Shown: one piece after another, positions 1-11,612 of the stretch | Numbering within the stretch: the stretch's first letter is position 1 | Layout: every line of letters starts with the position of its first letter | Source: Berberis thunbergii | Taxonomy: Eukaryota > Streptophyta > Magnoliopsida > Ranunculales > Berberidaceae | Assembly: GCA_003290165.1 (NCBI GenBank) | Contig: QNQO01000506.1 | Coordinates: forward strand, 434,001 to 498,000 | Direction: 5' to 3' | Length of the DNA: 64,000 nt | Translations under genes and position numbers: made by a program | The notes under the pieces: generated by a model | What the model saw: only the letters and a program-made list of their open reading frames with translations | What the model was told of the DNA's origin: nothing | Database searches by the model: none

Positions 1-59
1 ATTTACTTAGGTTAGTTAAATCCACATCAGCTTTAACGGACAGCAGTGGAAGTTTGGTA

Positions 60-1100
60 AAAGCAAATATTTTTTATTGATAATATTTTTTGATGTGCTC
101 TACATTCCATGGTCGTTTAAGTCCGTCACCGTTTATGTCTTCCAACCAGTATATCCTCTGCCTATTGACCTTGGTCACCCTATAGGTTCCTTCCCAATTT
201 GGGTTAAGCTTTCCTGCACCCGCTTCTTTTGTGTTTTGCTAGATTTTTCTGAGTACCTAGTCCCCCACTCTGAATTAGCATGGCTTGACCTTCTTGTTGT
301 AGTATTGTGCTATTCGTTGCTGGTAGGCAACTATCTTAGCAGAGGCTAGATCTCGCTTCTCCTGGAGGAGGTCTAGTTTGATGTGCAAGGCTTCATCGCT
401 ATTGTCTGCTCTGAACTCCTCCATTCAGAAGGTGGGCACTTCAAGTTCTACCTGAACTATGGCTTTTGACACGTATTCTAGGGCGAAAGGTGTTTCTCCT
501 GTAGGGATTCTTTTGGTTATTCCTCTTGGCTGCATCAAGTTTTTTTTTATCGCCTCCAAGATTGTTTGGTTAGTAATCATTGCTTGGTCATTGGCTTGTT
601 GGTGCCTAGCAAGGAGAAATGGTGACTGATGTTCAAACTTTCGCATAGTTTTTTAACCTCGGTACCTTCGGATTGAGTTTCGTTGCTGCTGACCAATACT
701 CTTGGGATGCCAAATCTGCAGACGATGGTTGCCTACATGAATTTCTCTATTTGAATTTGTACTATCTTGGATAGTGGCTGTCACAAGAAGGAACTTTTTT
801 CTGGTTGATGTTGGTACCGATCCAACGATGTCCATCTCGCATTGGCGAATGGCCACGGACTAGTCATCAGTATCAGTGGCTGGGCAGGCATGTGCGTGTA
901 TGACGTGAACCTATGACATTTGTCGCATTTATGGACGGTATCTTTGGCGTCTCATTGCATCGTCGACCAATAGTACCCTATGGTTAGAGCTTTGTGGGTG
1001 AGGGTTCTCCCACCCGGATGATTTTCGCATATCCCGCCGTCCATCCTTCTTAGGACCTAATCTACCCCAAGAGGGGACAACATCAGAGTAAGGGTCCGAT
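60..1100 (-). pseudogene. Gypsy-A integrase remnant
   Basis: Read on the minus strand in shifting frames. An HHCC-type zinc region (HPGGRTLTHKAL, then CDKCHRF) lies near 900-1030. The core start (WPFA, MDIVG-like) is near 830-860. The later-core motif RHQQANDQ followed by ILEAIKKNLM and TGETPFAL lies at 425-620. A C-terminal stretch typical of Gypsy integrases (NPNWEGTYRVTKV, then LEDINGD and PWNVEHIKKYY) lies at about 90-210. Integrase inserts retroelement cDNA into the genome. At least four frame breaks make this copy non-functional. There is no chromodomain after the C-terminus. Confidence 0.8.
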
Positions 1101-1149
1101 CACTGATCTCCTGTATAACTTATTGTTTAGGAGAGTGTATCGCATTGCT

Positions 1150-2153
1150 CTATATTTTAGTATTTTCGCCTTTTTGCCTCCTTTTTGTCCCTAGAAATGG
1201 AGGGTTTCTTCTCTACTTTAGTTTTCTTCTTTGTTGTTCTCATCTCCTCCAATGTGATGTAACTCTGGGTGCCCTTCAAGAGTTCTGCCATATCCAAGGG
1301 GTTCCAAGGTGAGAAAGTCGTAAAAATTTCATTTTCTTAGGCCCGCGGAAAAAGTCGTCACGACTGTGTCATCACTGCAGTTGTCAATGAGCGTCAGCTC
1401 TTCGTTGAAGCACGTGACGTATTCCCTTAGCATTTCGTTAAACTTCTACCTCATAGAAACTCATTGGCCAACGTCTTGAATGAGTTGATCGACTTTGGCG
1501 GAAGGATGTGGAACCACATCATTATTACTGATTTCTTCTTACTAATAGGGAACGTTATGCGCATCACCGACTCAGAACCTTTTTTTAGCGCCATTAAATG
1601 TCGATAATGATGCAAGTGATTGAACAGGTCATCGGTCCCATCATAGAAATCGAGATTTGGAGGGCTGAACTTCTTTGGCAGAACTTTGTTCATGATGCGG
1701 TCTACAAACGAAGGAACAAAGAGGTGGTACAACACGTCTGACTCATGAGCCCCTTGGCGAAGGGGGTTCTGCGGGGCGAGCCTGTCTACTCTGAGAGTCA
1801 GATCTGCATTGACCGTGCCACCACCTCTAGTCTAGTGAGAACTAGCAGGCACTTGAATCTCATGTGCCTGCTTTCTATTGTCCTCTGGAGATTCAGGTCT
1901 GTGATGTTCCTGATCTCCATTGGTGGGTGGAGGGTTTTGATGTATGAGAATCTCAACTGCTTTAGTGATGATTTGCTATATTTTGTGATGACAGCAAATC
2001 CATCTTAGTGTCCATTGTTGTTGTTGTTGGCACGGGGGTGTGAGCCTGCTGCCCTTGGGTCACCAGCACTGCTGGAAGCGGTGCTATAGCGCTAGTCTGA
2101 GCATTTGACGTGTCCCCTTGTTCACCATTGTTGCGTGATTTGGTAGTCACCAT
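1150..2153 (-). pseudogene. Gypsy-A gag remnant
   Basis: The N-terminal piece (MVTTKSRNNGEQG, from 2153 downwards) is rich in S/T/P and low-complexity residues. The conserved retrotransposon gag motif (LDFYDGTDDLFNHLHHYRHL, then WFHILPPKSINSFKTLANEF) lies at 1451-1735, followed in other frames by LLKGTQSYITLEEM and a lysine-rich tail. Gag forms the cytoplasmic particle that packages the element RNA. No intact CCHC knuckle is visible. Frames change several times. The same motifs, closely matched, occur in Gypsy-B at 27190-27430 and 37610-37900. Confidence 0.8.
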
Positions 2154-2216
2154 CTTTTAGTATTCTGAAGAGAGATGATGTTAGTCATTGGTTAGGAACT
2201 TTGCTGGCCAAACTGA

Positions 2217-2790
2217 TGCAACCGATTTTTGCTCCCTGCTTGACCTTGACCTGCACAAGGAACGCACGTGAGTCACGGACCACCATTGTGATGGTCGATG
2301 TCACTCCGATGATAAAGTCAGTCAGGGATCTAAGAAAGGCGTAATAATGTTGTAAACAGGGAATTTGTAACGTACCTTAGCTTACCAACCTCATATCTTA
2401 TTTATAGTGTTGGAGTCCTGGTTCGACCAGGCCATCGGTGGCGTAGTTTAGGGAAGAAAATCTTCGCGGAGATCCTTATCTAATTAGAAATTGTGTTGTG
2501 AAGGAAATTTTCCCTATTAGACTTGTGCTCCTAGATATGCAGGAGATAGTTCTCAATCAGAGTATTGTCCATAGACAAAAAATTTTATATGCGATATATA
2601 CTCTAGTATTTGCTTCTTAGTTGGAAACAAAGTGTTGATGTCTTGCTTATCCGAAGTTGATCCTAGAGATACTTGCCTTAATAGGGTTTGCAGGTATACG
2701 CATGGTTTTAGCAGGCTATAATGATTTGGGTCCGTCTAGCGGACTGAGCTATAAGAGTTTGAAACCGCTTGAGCCGGATCAGTGTTGGGC
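2217..2790 (-). repeat. Putative 5' LTR of Gypsy-A
   Basis: On the minus strand this segment precedes a leader reading ATCAGTTTGGC, the junction wording common in plant Gypsy elements; the plus-strand Gypsy-B has the same junction at 26615-26640. A TATAAATA box lies at 2399-2406 (minus), as expected of an LTR promoter. The outer end and the target duplication were not found, so the right border is approximate. Confidence 0.5.
2399..2406 (-). promoter_or_regulatory. TATA box in the Gypsy-A LTR
   Basis: TATAAATA on the minus strand, inside the putative LTR and about 180 bases before its internal end. It would drive transcription into gag. The element is too damaged to produce particles. Confidence 0.4.
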
Positions 2791-3499
2791 TGACGCCTGG
2801 GCTTGTTATTCCTTGATATCATCATGACATGTATACAGTGTAGGAGAGATAATGTTTCTATGTATCATCAAATTATATTACAGTTATATTATTGTAACCG
2901 AGAAGAAAAAACAACTTGTAAAACTAAACTAGGCCTTATCCATCACAATACATGTTTTCTTTCCAAAGAACGACACTTTGAACTTTCATTCTATATTGCA
3001 ACGAATGATATTTAATCAGAAATTTTAATAATAGAGAGATGAAGAAATTGGGGAGGGGGAGATGTGGTGGATCTCATCTCAGATCTGAACTGAGTTCAAC
3101 TCCAAATTAGAGAATTTAGACTCTCAAAACATATCCAAAATTGAAAATTGGATTGAATTCAAATTTCTCTAGCTGATATAACTAGGAAGTGGTTATTTTT
3201 TTATCCTTCATTAAACTTATTTTTATCTCTTTTAAGAATAAGAACTTGTATACAGGTGATAAGTGTACAATAGTAAAGTTGAATAAAAATACTTAATACT
3301 TTTATGTTTGACTGTTATAGACATGCAGATCTTATCCAACCAGATAATCTTGACCCGATCCGAATAGAGTAATTGCTATCTATTCAACAACGATTCCCAT
3401 GTTGTTATCCTTTCTTAAGTCAAAACTATTTGATCCTATTTTAAAGCACCATAGTATAAACTCAACCATCTTCGTCAAATTCATGCAACCAATTCACAC
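2791..3499. other. Intergenic, no gene recognised
   Basis: AT-rich sequence between the Gypsy-A LTR and the CACTA-1 terminus. I see no long ORF with a family signature, no terminal repeats and no tRNA-like fold. Confidence 0.6.
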
Positions 3500-3589
3500 A
3501 TACACTACACCAAAACAGTGTTTTTGTAACTGTTTTGAAGTGTAGCTGAAAATATTAGAATCACCTATCAAATGATACTATTCTTGGTG

Positions 3590-3910
3590 ATCCTAAATTT
3601 AGAATCATGTTGAAAGTGATACTATTTAAAATTAGTGTCATTTGGCTAATGATACTATTTTTTATTAAATGATTCAACTTTACAAATTTGCATCTCAACA
3701 AAGATGATACTAATTGTAAAAGAGAATCACATACTTAAAATTAGTATCATTTGGCTAATGATACTAATTTTTACTAAATGATTCAACTTTACAAATTTGC
3801 ATCTCAACAAAGATGATACTAATTGTAATGAGATCACATAGTGCATGATGCTAATTTTTGTTAGATAAAGCAATTGTATAAATTAGCATCACATAATAAA
3901 TTATACTATT
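3590..3910. repeat. CACTA-1 left subterminal repeats
   Basis: A roughly 100-bp unit containing AATGATTCAACTTTACAAAT and CATCTCAACAAAGATGATAC occurs twice (about 3630-3720 and 3735-3830), with shorter GATACTA motifs around it. Subterminal repeats of this kind are where the TNP1-type protein binds in CACTA elements; that role is known for the family and inferred here. Confidence 0.7.
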
Positions 3911-4244
3911 GAAAATACTGTCACTACATGATTCTTGCAAAATCTTTGAACAACACAGAAGAGTGAAGTTGACACTATGACAAAATGAAAATTTTATTCA
4001 GTTTAATCTCTTACAGCTTACAAAAAAAATGCCCAACTTACAAAAAAACATGTTTTTACCCTTCAAGGTGCTATTCAGCTAATGAATTAGCAGATATCTT
4101 ACTGAAAATATTAGAATCAACTTAGTCATTACAATAACAAGACCAACATCAACAAAATTTATAGGTTCTTTCAACATAACTGCTCATATGAAAACAGTAA
4201 GATAGTCATTGCAATAACAAAATCAAAAATACAATCAGGTCTGG

Positions 4245-4370
4245 TCACCAACATCCAGACAATCCAAAGTTGTTCATGCAGTGTTGGTGAAATGCTCTGA
4301 CAGACTCATATTGATCATTCTCCATTGCATACTTTGAACTCGTAGGTCCTTGTGCATTATTCCCTGCAAA
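4245..4370 (-). other. Possible last exon in CACTA-1, unidentified
   Basis: A short minus-strand open stretch (NNAQGPTSSKYAMENDQYES ...) ends at a stop at about 4245. Upstream on its strand it runs into hydrophobic intron-like sequence. It lies downstream of the TNP1-like gene in the same orientation and could be its last exon. There is no recognised domain. Confidence 0.25.
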
Positions 4371-4508
4371 TAAAGTAAAATAAAGCTCAATCAAAATGCT
4401 AAATATGAAATAGAGTGCACAAATGCAGACTAGACTAAGATCATCCTTCTTGAAATCATAAAGTTTTGACAAGAATATCATAAAATAAAGTGAGGTTTTA
4501 ACCTTCAA

Positions 4509-5487
4509 CTAAATAGTAAATTACTGATCCCAACATCTCCAACTAGAGACCCGAACCATAAAAAGTGTAACACATTCAGGAGAGAAATTAGTCAAATCCA
4601 TAATTCAATATTATTGCCAATATAACTATTTTTCCCATATCAGTAATATTTGATAGAATAAAAAGACATGTATAGAATGGAACGTGACAATGGCATAGGC
4701 AAAATTTGAGTGAGAAATGCACTTGAAGAGCCAGTCATGAATGCAACTAATGTGTATGGTGCGTACATGAGTATGCTTGTAATGCTAGCATCGAAAGCAT
4801 GTAGTAAGAAAGCATATTTTCTGCACAAACAAATTCTTAGAAAACATCGATAGAAAGCGCAGACATTAGACTGTATGCATCAGTTAGCTAAATGAGTTCA
4901 TTCAATAAATTCCAATAACTTAATGCTAACATGTACAGACTACACAGGAAACATCACCGGAAAGTGCATGCTTTTGACCGTCTCATTTTAGACAAATCTA
5001 GCTAAAGAACTGCTGAGCACCATAGATAACATCGATGTACATTAATTAAAGCACTACAGTCACACCTTTTCAATACGAAAAACATTATTCTATCAGCCGA
5101 ACAATTTCATTCTGTTTATATGCTTGGGAGCTAGAACTTGTTCTATTTGAACATCCATTCAGCTCCTTTAAATGGTATCCTAACAAGTTATGATGTTGCA
5201 TGCATAAACTACAATACATAAAAAGGTTTAGAATATGCCATACCTAGAAGTTGTTCTATTCGAAAGTCCATTCAGCTCCTTTAAATGGTATTCTCTCTTT
5301 GTGTTTTCGTCTTGGAAGTTCCAAATAAGACTAATCCTGGAATGGACTCAAAAGTTCAGTTTGACTCTGCTCAGTACTTCCAGACAGAAGAGTTACAATT
5401 CATAACCTGCAACTTTCAACAGACAAATGGTAAAACCATATACTACAGCTGAATTTATATGTGAGAAAAATTGAAACAAGTACTAAC
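4509..5487. other. CACTA-1 internal sequence without recognised gene
   Basis: AT-rich. Two near-copies of a short block (GCTCCTTTAAATGGTAT, about 5161-5177 and 5275-5291) are visible. It probably consists of introns or UTR of the minus-strand transposase gene. Confidence 0.5.
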
Positions 5488-7225
5488 CTATGTATATTTG
5501 ATTAGTGCCTTCAACCACACTACATATCCACCCTTTCCTATATCTCCCAAACATGTTGCACCTCCTTGTCTTCCCAAGTACAAAGCAACATTATTATTCA
5601 TAATAGAATCAACCAAAACCTTCTCTTCTAGCTCTTCAACTTTCCGACCATGACAAACTCCACGGGTCTCATCTATGACCACCCTCCGTTCTGCTACTAC
5701 TTCATATTCCATACTTAGTAATTCACAAAAAATTTCAGCATTCCTAGGTTGTATATTAGTATTGGAGTTAGATGTAGAGGCAATATCGCATGTTGCATTT
5801 CCTTTAATCACATGTATCCATTCAGTAAGGCCTACAATACACAAACTTATCAACATACAAGTACAAATTTATGAATGCCATGAAACTTACTTATAAAACA
5901 ATCAATCTTCCAGACTTATTATTTACAATAAAAAATAAAATAAATATTGTATGCAACATAGTCATACCATCATTTGTTGCATCTGTGTGGTCATAGTCAC
6001 CATATGTGATTCCATGGACGTCATTCGAGATGCAAGACCATTATTTTCATTCTGAATCAACTGAAGCTTCATTAATGCAGGAAGTGAAGATTCAATTTGT
6101 GTTCTTGACACACTAGATCCAACACCACGAACATGCCCCCTAGAATCTTTACCAAACACCTTCCCTAAAGGATCATCTTCCAATGAATAACTGGTGTTCT
6201 CTCCCTGGTCAAACTGAATTTTCTTTACTTGTTCCTATATTTCCATAAATCTCGGATTAAATATTGTTTCCCAAATAAGACAATAGTATCACATATCATT
6301 GTAAATAATCTCAAAACCATAAATTGTAAAAATATGAGTCATGTCTCATATTTACCTCCTGAAGATTAGACAACCAACAAATAGAACGAATATTTTAATA
6401 AACGTGTTAAGCATATATGTGCCTTGAGATGTCCTTAAGGAAAGAACAATAACTCACAAACTCACCATAATTGGGCCAACATCTTCTGGGACAGTCCCAT
6501 CTTTTTTGTGTGAGCTTCAATCCACACATATGTCCGTGTAATTGGCTTTGGATTTGTCCATTTCATTTTCTGCAAATTCAAAGGTAATATGTCAACCTTT
6601 TAAATCACATTTTAAACATATTTTAGCTTAAAGGTATAAACAAAAGTACATACCATGTTGTATTCTACCCTAGCATAACCAAAACGGCCACTGTTGTGGG
6701 TACCTTGAATTTTTGATCTACTTTTCATGTTTTGCTTTCTTTTCTCTTTGGCAGCTATGGTAGACTCATTCTTGATAAATCCTTTCCAATGCTCCAGCCT
6801 AATATCTACAGGTCCATTAGCCTCTCTTTCCTTATCCGTGAGAAAAAGATCATAGAAATTTTTACGTAAAGTTGACTTAAATCGCCTAAATGCTGCTGCC
6901 ATTCCGCGCTCACACTTTTTCTTATAGTAATCTGGCAGATCATATTCTTTCTGGTAGAGATTCCAATGTTAGTAACATGTTATTCATGATCAAATTAATA
7001 AACTGCAATAATAAATGATAACTCTACCCTTAGATCAGTCCAAATGTCTTCCATGTAATTTTTGGGCACCCTTTTCCAATTTGTGTAAGTAATTGGAATG
7101 TGGGTCCGAACAAGTCTACCAACTTTACCTTTCAATTTTCCAGCCTCACTCCCCACAGCTTGGCCATGCTCGTTCAATTCGATATGGGTTCGTTGGATGG
7201 AAGATGATCCGGATGCTCCAAACAT
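5488..7225 (-). pseudogene. TNP1-like CACTA protein (plant transposase, Ptta/En-Spm, Transposase_24), multi-exon and frame-disturbed
   Basis: In minus-strand order: an N-terminal GKVGRLVRTHIPITYTNWKR and WTDLR block (7225-6995); then AFRRFKSTLRKNFYDLF, RLEHWKGFI and THNSGRFGYARVE (6902-6640); a KPITRTYVWIEAHT/KKDGT motif (about 6470-6560) needing a one-base frame change; a coiled segment (6183-5962); and a C-terminal DATCLGDIGKGGY-like end (ATCLGDIGKGGYVVW) at 5856-5488. The order W..VP....IW / FK..LRK / HW..F / H..GS..FA / THKKDGT is that of Transposase_24, the DNA-binding accessory protein of CACTA elements. AG/GT borders are plausible between blocks, but the single-base break suggests the copy is damaged. 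Confidence 0.65.
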
Positions 7226-7274
7226 ATATCAAGAGAATTAAACACGTTCCTGCAAAAAAATTAAGACGAAGGCA

Positions 7275-7510
7275 TCAAAACAATGCACTTATACACTGAT
7301 ATAACAGAGTACAGAATTCCATACAGATCACAGAGTATTTTCTCATAATTGCATTGTCTGGAAGCAAAATATAACAGAGTACAGAATTCCATGCATTGTC
7401 TGGAAGCAAAATATAACAGAGTATTTTCTCATAATTGCATTGTCTGGAAGCAAAATATAACAGAGTATATATAACAGAGTATATAGTACAGAATTCCATA
7501 CATATCACAG
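7275..7510. repeat. Short tandem/interspersed repeats in CACTA-1
   Basis: The words ATAACAGAGTACAGAATTCC and GCATTGTCTGGAAGCAAAAT recur three to four times with varied spacing, as does CACAGAGTATTTTCTC. No gene is seen. It lies between the 5' end of the TNP1-like gene and the captured gene's promoter. Confidence 0.7.
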
Positions 7511-7915
7511 AGTATTTTTGTTTCTTTACAATCTTCAACTTTCTCTCATCTTTTGACCTTGTAGAACTAAATATTTACTTGAAAAATTGTGTTCATACAG
7601 CAGCATGGTACAAAAGCTAAATACACAAACCTTTCTTTAGAACCTCAATTATCCATACCGACAGCCTTCGCTTTCATTTGACGATAAGACCAAGCTTATA
7701 AGTGAAAAACAAGGGATGATTAAAGCGAAAACATAAATAACATAATACTTTGACATATTCATATGGTTTAGTATAAAACCAAACATTTCATAGTGAGGCT
7801 CGGCCAGAATATCTTTTAGATCGTTTTCCTACATCAGCATGTCCTGTGTCATTTGTTCCTCAGTTCAGGACTTTGACCATAAAACTTCATATCCAACATA
7901 CTGCATCTTTAAACA

Positions 7916-7923
7916 TATAAAAG
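7916..7923 (+). promoter_or_regulatory. TATA box of the captured membrane-protein gene
   Basis: TATAAAAG lies 69 bases before the ATG at 7992. It is followed by a pyrimidine-rich stretch typical of a plant 5' UTR. This favours 7992 over the upstream in-frame ATG at 7839, which lies upstream of this box. A second TATAAAAC at 7772 could instead serve the longer start. Confidence 0.5.
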
Positions 7924-7991
7924 AAGCATTGTTATCCCCACAACTCCACACTCATCCTTCCTCCCTCTTCGACCCTCTCAAAGCTAGAATC

Positions 7992-8813
7992 ATGGACAGA
8001 GAAACAGAAAAGTTTCAGTTCCTAGGCTTTTGTGGAATCTATAGAGAAACATACAAGATCACATTTCCACGAAAGATTTTATCTCAAATCACCATGGCCT
8101 TAATTCTTCCTCTATCTTTCATTTTCTTGGCTCAGATCAAAACATCACATTTCCTCTTCACAAACATCCTTCGTTCTGAACAGAATAGTCCTATGGACAA
8201 CGACTTGGTCATTCACATATCATCTGAATGGATTACTTTGTGGCTAACAAAGACTGCATACATTCTTTTGATCCTAATAGTCTCCCTCCAATCGACATTT
8301 GCTATGGTGTACGCAGTTGCATGTATCTACACTGCACAAGAAGTAACCTTCAAGATGGTCATAGCCATTATCCTAAAAGTATGGAAGAGGCTTTTGGTCA
8401 CTTTCTTATGGTACTTCATTATCTTAGGCTACAACCTTGTAACTCTACCAATCATTGTATCAATCGGTCTAATTATAGATCAAGGCCCCATTTTCATTCC
8501 TACTGTTTTGATTCTTTCCATCCTTTACTTCATTGGATTTTTCAGGATACAGCTAACTTTTCAAAAACTAGTTGTACATGGAGAAACACTAGGCATGATA
8601 AATAGAGTATTTTATGGGACTGTGTGCGTGGTGTTGTGTTCAATATTGATTCACCTAGGTCTGGTGATTCAGACAGTCATCTACTTCACATGTAAGTCAC
8701 ACCACAATGAGGATGTTGAAAAATTATGCTTGGCAGATCACTTGGAAGTTTACAGAGGAGAGTATTTACCTCTGAAGGAGTATGAAGGTCAGTCAGAGCA
8801 GTCTTATGTTTGA
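7992..8813 (+). CDS. Multi-pass plant membrane protein of unknown function, carried inside CACTA-1
   Basis: A single uninterrupted ORF of 273 codons from the ATG at 7992; the open frame extends upstream to an ATG at 7839. I chose 7992 because MDRETEKFQFLGFCGIYRET resembles the start of a plant family of uncharacterised integral membrane proteins, and because of the TATA box at 7916. Hydrophobic segments are seen at about residues 30-50, 85-115, 130-165, 168-190 and 210-235 of the shorter form. The soluble tail includes LADHLEVYRGEYLPLKEYEG. From memory, relatives carry an extra stretch before the LVVHGE motif, so an internal in-frame deletion is possible. An AATAAA lies at 8960. There are no introns and no stops, unlike most genes here. 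Function is unknown; it has no link to transposition. Confidence 0.6.
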   Translation: MDRETEKFQFLGFCGIYRETYKITFPRKILSQITMALILPLSFIFLAQIKTSHFLFTNILRSEQNSPMDNDLVIHISSEWITLWLTKTAYILLILIVSLQSTFAMVYAVACIYTAQEVTFKMVIAIILKVWKRLLVTFLWYFIILGYNLVTLPIIVSIGLIIDQGPIFIPTVLILSILYFIGFFRIQLTFQKLVVHGETLGMINRVFYGTVCVVLCSILIHLGLVIQTVIYFTCKSHHNEDVEKLCLADHLEVYRGEYLPLKEYEGQSEQSYV

Positions 8814-8959
8814 AAAAGTAATCTATTAATCTATCAAATTCAATACAATACATCAATTCAATGTCAGAATTTTTAAGAGGATCATCTATCAAATGTGGGT
8901 TCTGTTATGCTATCATTCTTGATTTTGGTTGAAACAATGCTACTTGATTGTTCACCTGT

Positions 8960-8965
8960 AATAAA
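8960..8965 (+). terminator. Poly(A) signal AATAAA
   Basis: It lies 147 bases after the stop codon of the captured membrane-protein gene, in a T-rich context. It is consistent with the gene having been captured together with its 3' end. Confidence 0.4.
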
Positions 8966-11480
8966 CTTATGGATTCTCTGTTACCCTTGTTAGTAAATAA
9001 TGATACAATATTACTAGTACTGCTTGGCTGACACCAATCAGCAAGTAACACAGAGAATAGAGTTGATAAAGCAACTGATAAATATGGCTTTGAAAAGGTT
9101 ACATAAATAATAATAATGAAACAAATCAGTATATCATAGTTCAGACAATAGAATTACGGAAACCAATATGCAAAAACTCCATAGCTACGAAGTGGTGGTG
9201 GTTAGTGGTGACAATAGACACCAATTTGGGTGAAACAATAAAGGCCAGCAGGGGTCAGTGGTACAAACAACAGCTTCAGTGTGGAGATTTCAAGCCTTAC
9301 AAAATTGGGGGTGATTGGGGGAGACAAGAAGCATGGAAGTCTTTCAAACACCAAATTATTGAGCCTAACATAGCACAAGATGAGAAGGTGAGACCAATGA
9401 ATGAAATACTCACATCAATCAACAGGGATAAAGACACGTAGATGAAACACAAAGGACTTGTCCTACCAGTGGCAATGCAGAACCTAAGGATCTACACAGG
9501 GAAGATCTCATTGACCCGACCCATGAATTGGGACCTGAATACTCCAAGGAAGGTACACCTGAAACCTCTCATGATAGTTCGAGATCAGTGAACAGTTTCA
9601 TGAACTTTAAGCTCAAATCCCTATGAGATTTCTACCAAAAATACTCAGTTGTGAAATTTCTAGTCAATTATTTTGTGCTTGGTATTCATAGTTACTGTAG
9701 TAAAGATGCACAAAGCTGTACTCTGATTCCTGGACATCATGGTCAATAGGTGCATGTCAAGGCAGGCCAGATGTATGTATATGGTAGGGTTACGGCAATG
9801 AGATCCCATAAGGATTTGCCCAAATGGGTAAGGCAACAACTTTGGACAAAGCTCACCAGTACTGACTACCGAGGCCAAAGGCTGGCTCAAACACAACTCA
9901 AATCCACCCTGACACTCAATAGGTGGTTAGTTACCTGTTTCTGTGACTCTACACAACATACGGATTCTGTCCATATAGGATGCCAACAATGATTGCTCCA
10001 GTCTTATTTGTTTTGGCCGAATTAATAACAGAAATAACCACAATACGAGCTAATCAGCAATAGAAGGAGCATATAAAATATCCACACAAGTAAAAAAAAA
10101 TTGTAAACAAATTTGCATTTTCATCAGCAAATACTTCAACAGCATAGCTAAAACAGAGAGCCAAGGGACAACAACAAATAATGACTCATGTCATACGTAA
10201 ATTTTAACAAATGCAGAAGCCTCCAGAAAAAAAAAGAACTTATCTCTATAGTTAGGAGAACTAGGCCTCACTACACTACCCTAATAACCTTTAGCAACAA
10301 TAAACAGTTGCACTGCACTATCACTACCGAACATTGATTTTTCTGGATAAATTGATTCTTCATATATACAATTCTAAAAGTACTCCATATAAACAAGATT
10401 ACTCCACGTCCCAAACCTATATATAAACAAGATTTTTCAATTCGCATTTTCTATGTTCTTTTACTTTTATTTTTCTATCATTCTATACCTATTGATGTCT
10501 TTTAACCCGTGATTTCTGGTCAGTCAAGCTGCGGGAATGTGCTTTGTACATGTTGCATATGCACTACTCGTTTTACAATGTATAAAACCAAACTGTAACG
10601 AACAACAACAACGATAAAAAGTTATGCAAGTGCTTTGTACACGAGCAATGGAGCCATTAGCCAATTTTATGTTTTTGAATGTTAATGTCAGACTTACAAT
10701 TTATAAACATCTCATAAATAAAACCATGGTTTATTTTGAATTTTTGTAATAAAAAATCAAATATATTTTGTACATTTCAATGAATTAGATTATCGTCACA
10801 CAGATATTTCTCATATGTTTCATCACCTAAAAAGGGAATTAGAAGAAGAAAACAAATAAATATGCTCAAAATGCTGACCTAGTAAGTAATAAATGAATAA
10901 TCAAATGGAATACATTTTTGCAATCGATACTTGAATGACAATCAAATTTTGGATAAACTTGAATGCTGACCTAATCGATTGGAGAAGATAAAGTGCGAGA
11001 TCGATTGGAGAGCTGGAGTAGATTAGAAATCGATTACTCTGAGAGTCGATTTATGAGCTCGCTTGTTTCTGAGATCGATTAGAGAGATGGAGAAGATTAG
11101 AGAGCCATCGATTGTACAAATGTGAAGAAGAATAGAGATAAGAAATCACCTTGTTAACCCTAAATTGTTTCTGAGATCGATTAGAGAGCCATCGATTGCT
11201 CAAATGTGAAGTCGATTGCAGACGAGTGACTCAATCTGCTACAAATGCGAAGATGAAGATGCCTTTCATCGAAAAAATTGTTCTACTAATAGGTATTCAA
11301 GTATTTCATTGCTATTTCAATCTGCAACAAATGTGAAGTTGATTGGAGAAGTATTTCAATGAAAACCTTTCATCGACAACATATTACCTTTCATTGCTGA
11401 GCGTTTTCATATCGGATTCCACTCTGGATGCAAACCTTGATTTTGCAACACGAAGTTTATCAGTTGATTGGAGAGTTTAT
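8966..11480. other. CACTA-1 right half, no confident gene
   Basis: There are short plus-strand open stretches at 9205-9441 (SRGQWYKQQLQCGDFKPYKI region) and 9750-9992 (KAGQMYVYGRVTAMRSHKDL), with no family I recognise; they may be further captured exons. From 10970 to 11350 the word GATCGATTGGAGAG and variants recur (GAGATCGATTAGAGAG, GTCGATTG), consistent with right subterminal repeats. Nothing else is supported. Confidence 0.4.
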
Positions 11481-11482
11481 TC

Positions 11483-11612
11483 CTCTAAACACCGAGAGTT
11501 TTTGTTTAGAGTTTATCAAATGAGGGAAGAAAGAATGGGCATCTGAGTTTTTCTCTAAACACATAGAGTTTTTGTTTAGAGTTTATCAAATGAGGGAAGA
11601 AAGAATGGGCAT
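11483..11612. repeat. Tandem duplication of a 60-bp unit near the CACTA-1 right end
   Basis: Copies at 11483-11542 and 11553-11612 share TAGAGTTTTTGTTTAGAGTT and GAGGGAAGAAAGAATGGGCA, with only two to three mismatches and a 10-bp spacer. It is probably part of the subterminal repeat region. Confidence 0.8.

Larger units (their letters stand above)
1..2790 (-). mobile_element. Degenerate Ty3/Gypsy LTR retrotransposon (Gypsy-A), internally deleted and cut by the window edge
   Basis: On the minus strand the order is putative 5' LTR (about 2217-2790), gag (about 1150-2153), then directly the integrase zinc finger, core and C-terminus (about 60-1100). Protease, RT and RNase H are missing, so a large internal deletion joined gag to integrase. 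The 3' LTR would lie left of position 1. Gag resembles that of the plus-strand Gypsy-B at 26.1-37.9 kb, so the two are related. No chromodomain is seen, which suggests a non-chromovirus (Tat/Athila-like) lineage; that is inference. Many stops and frameshifts mark it as old and inactive. Confidence 0.8.

Noticed and set aside
8228..8605. Second ORF overlapping the membrane-protein gene
   Set aside because: Shadow frame with no family similarity; the main frame has the hydrophobic pattern and family wording.
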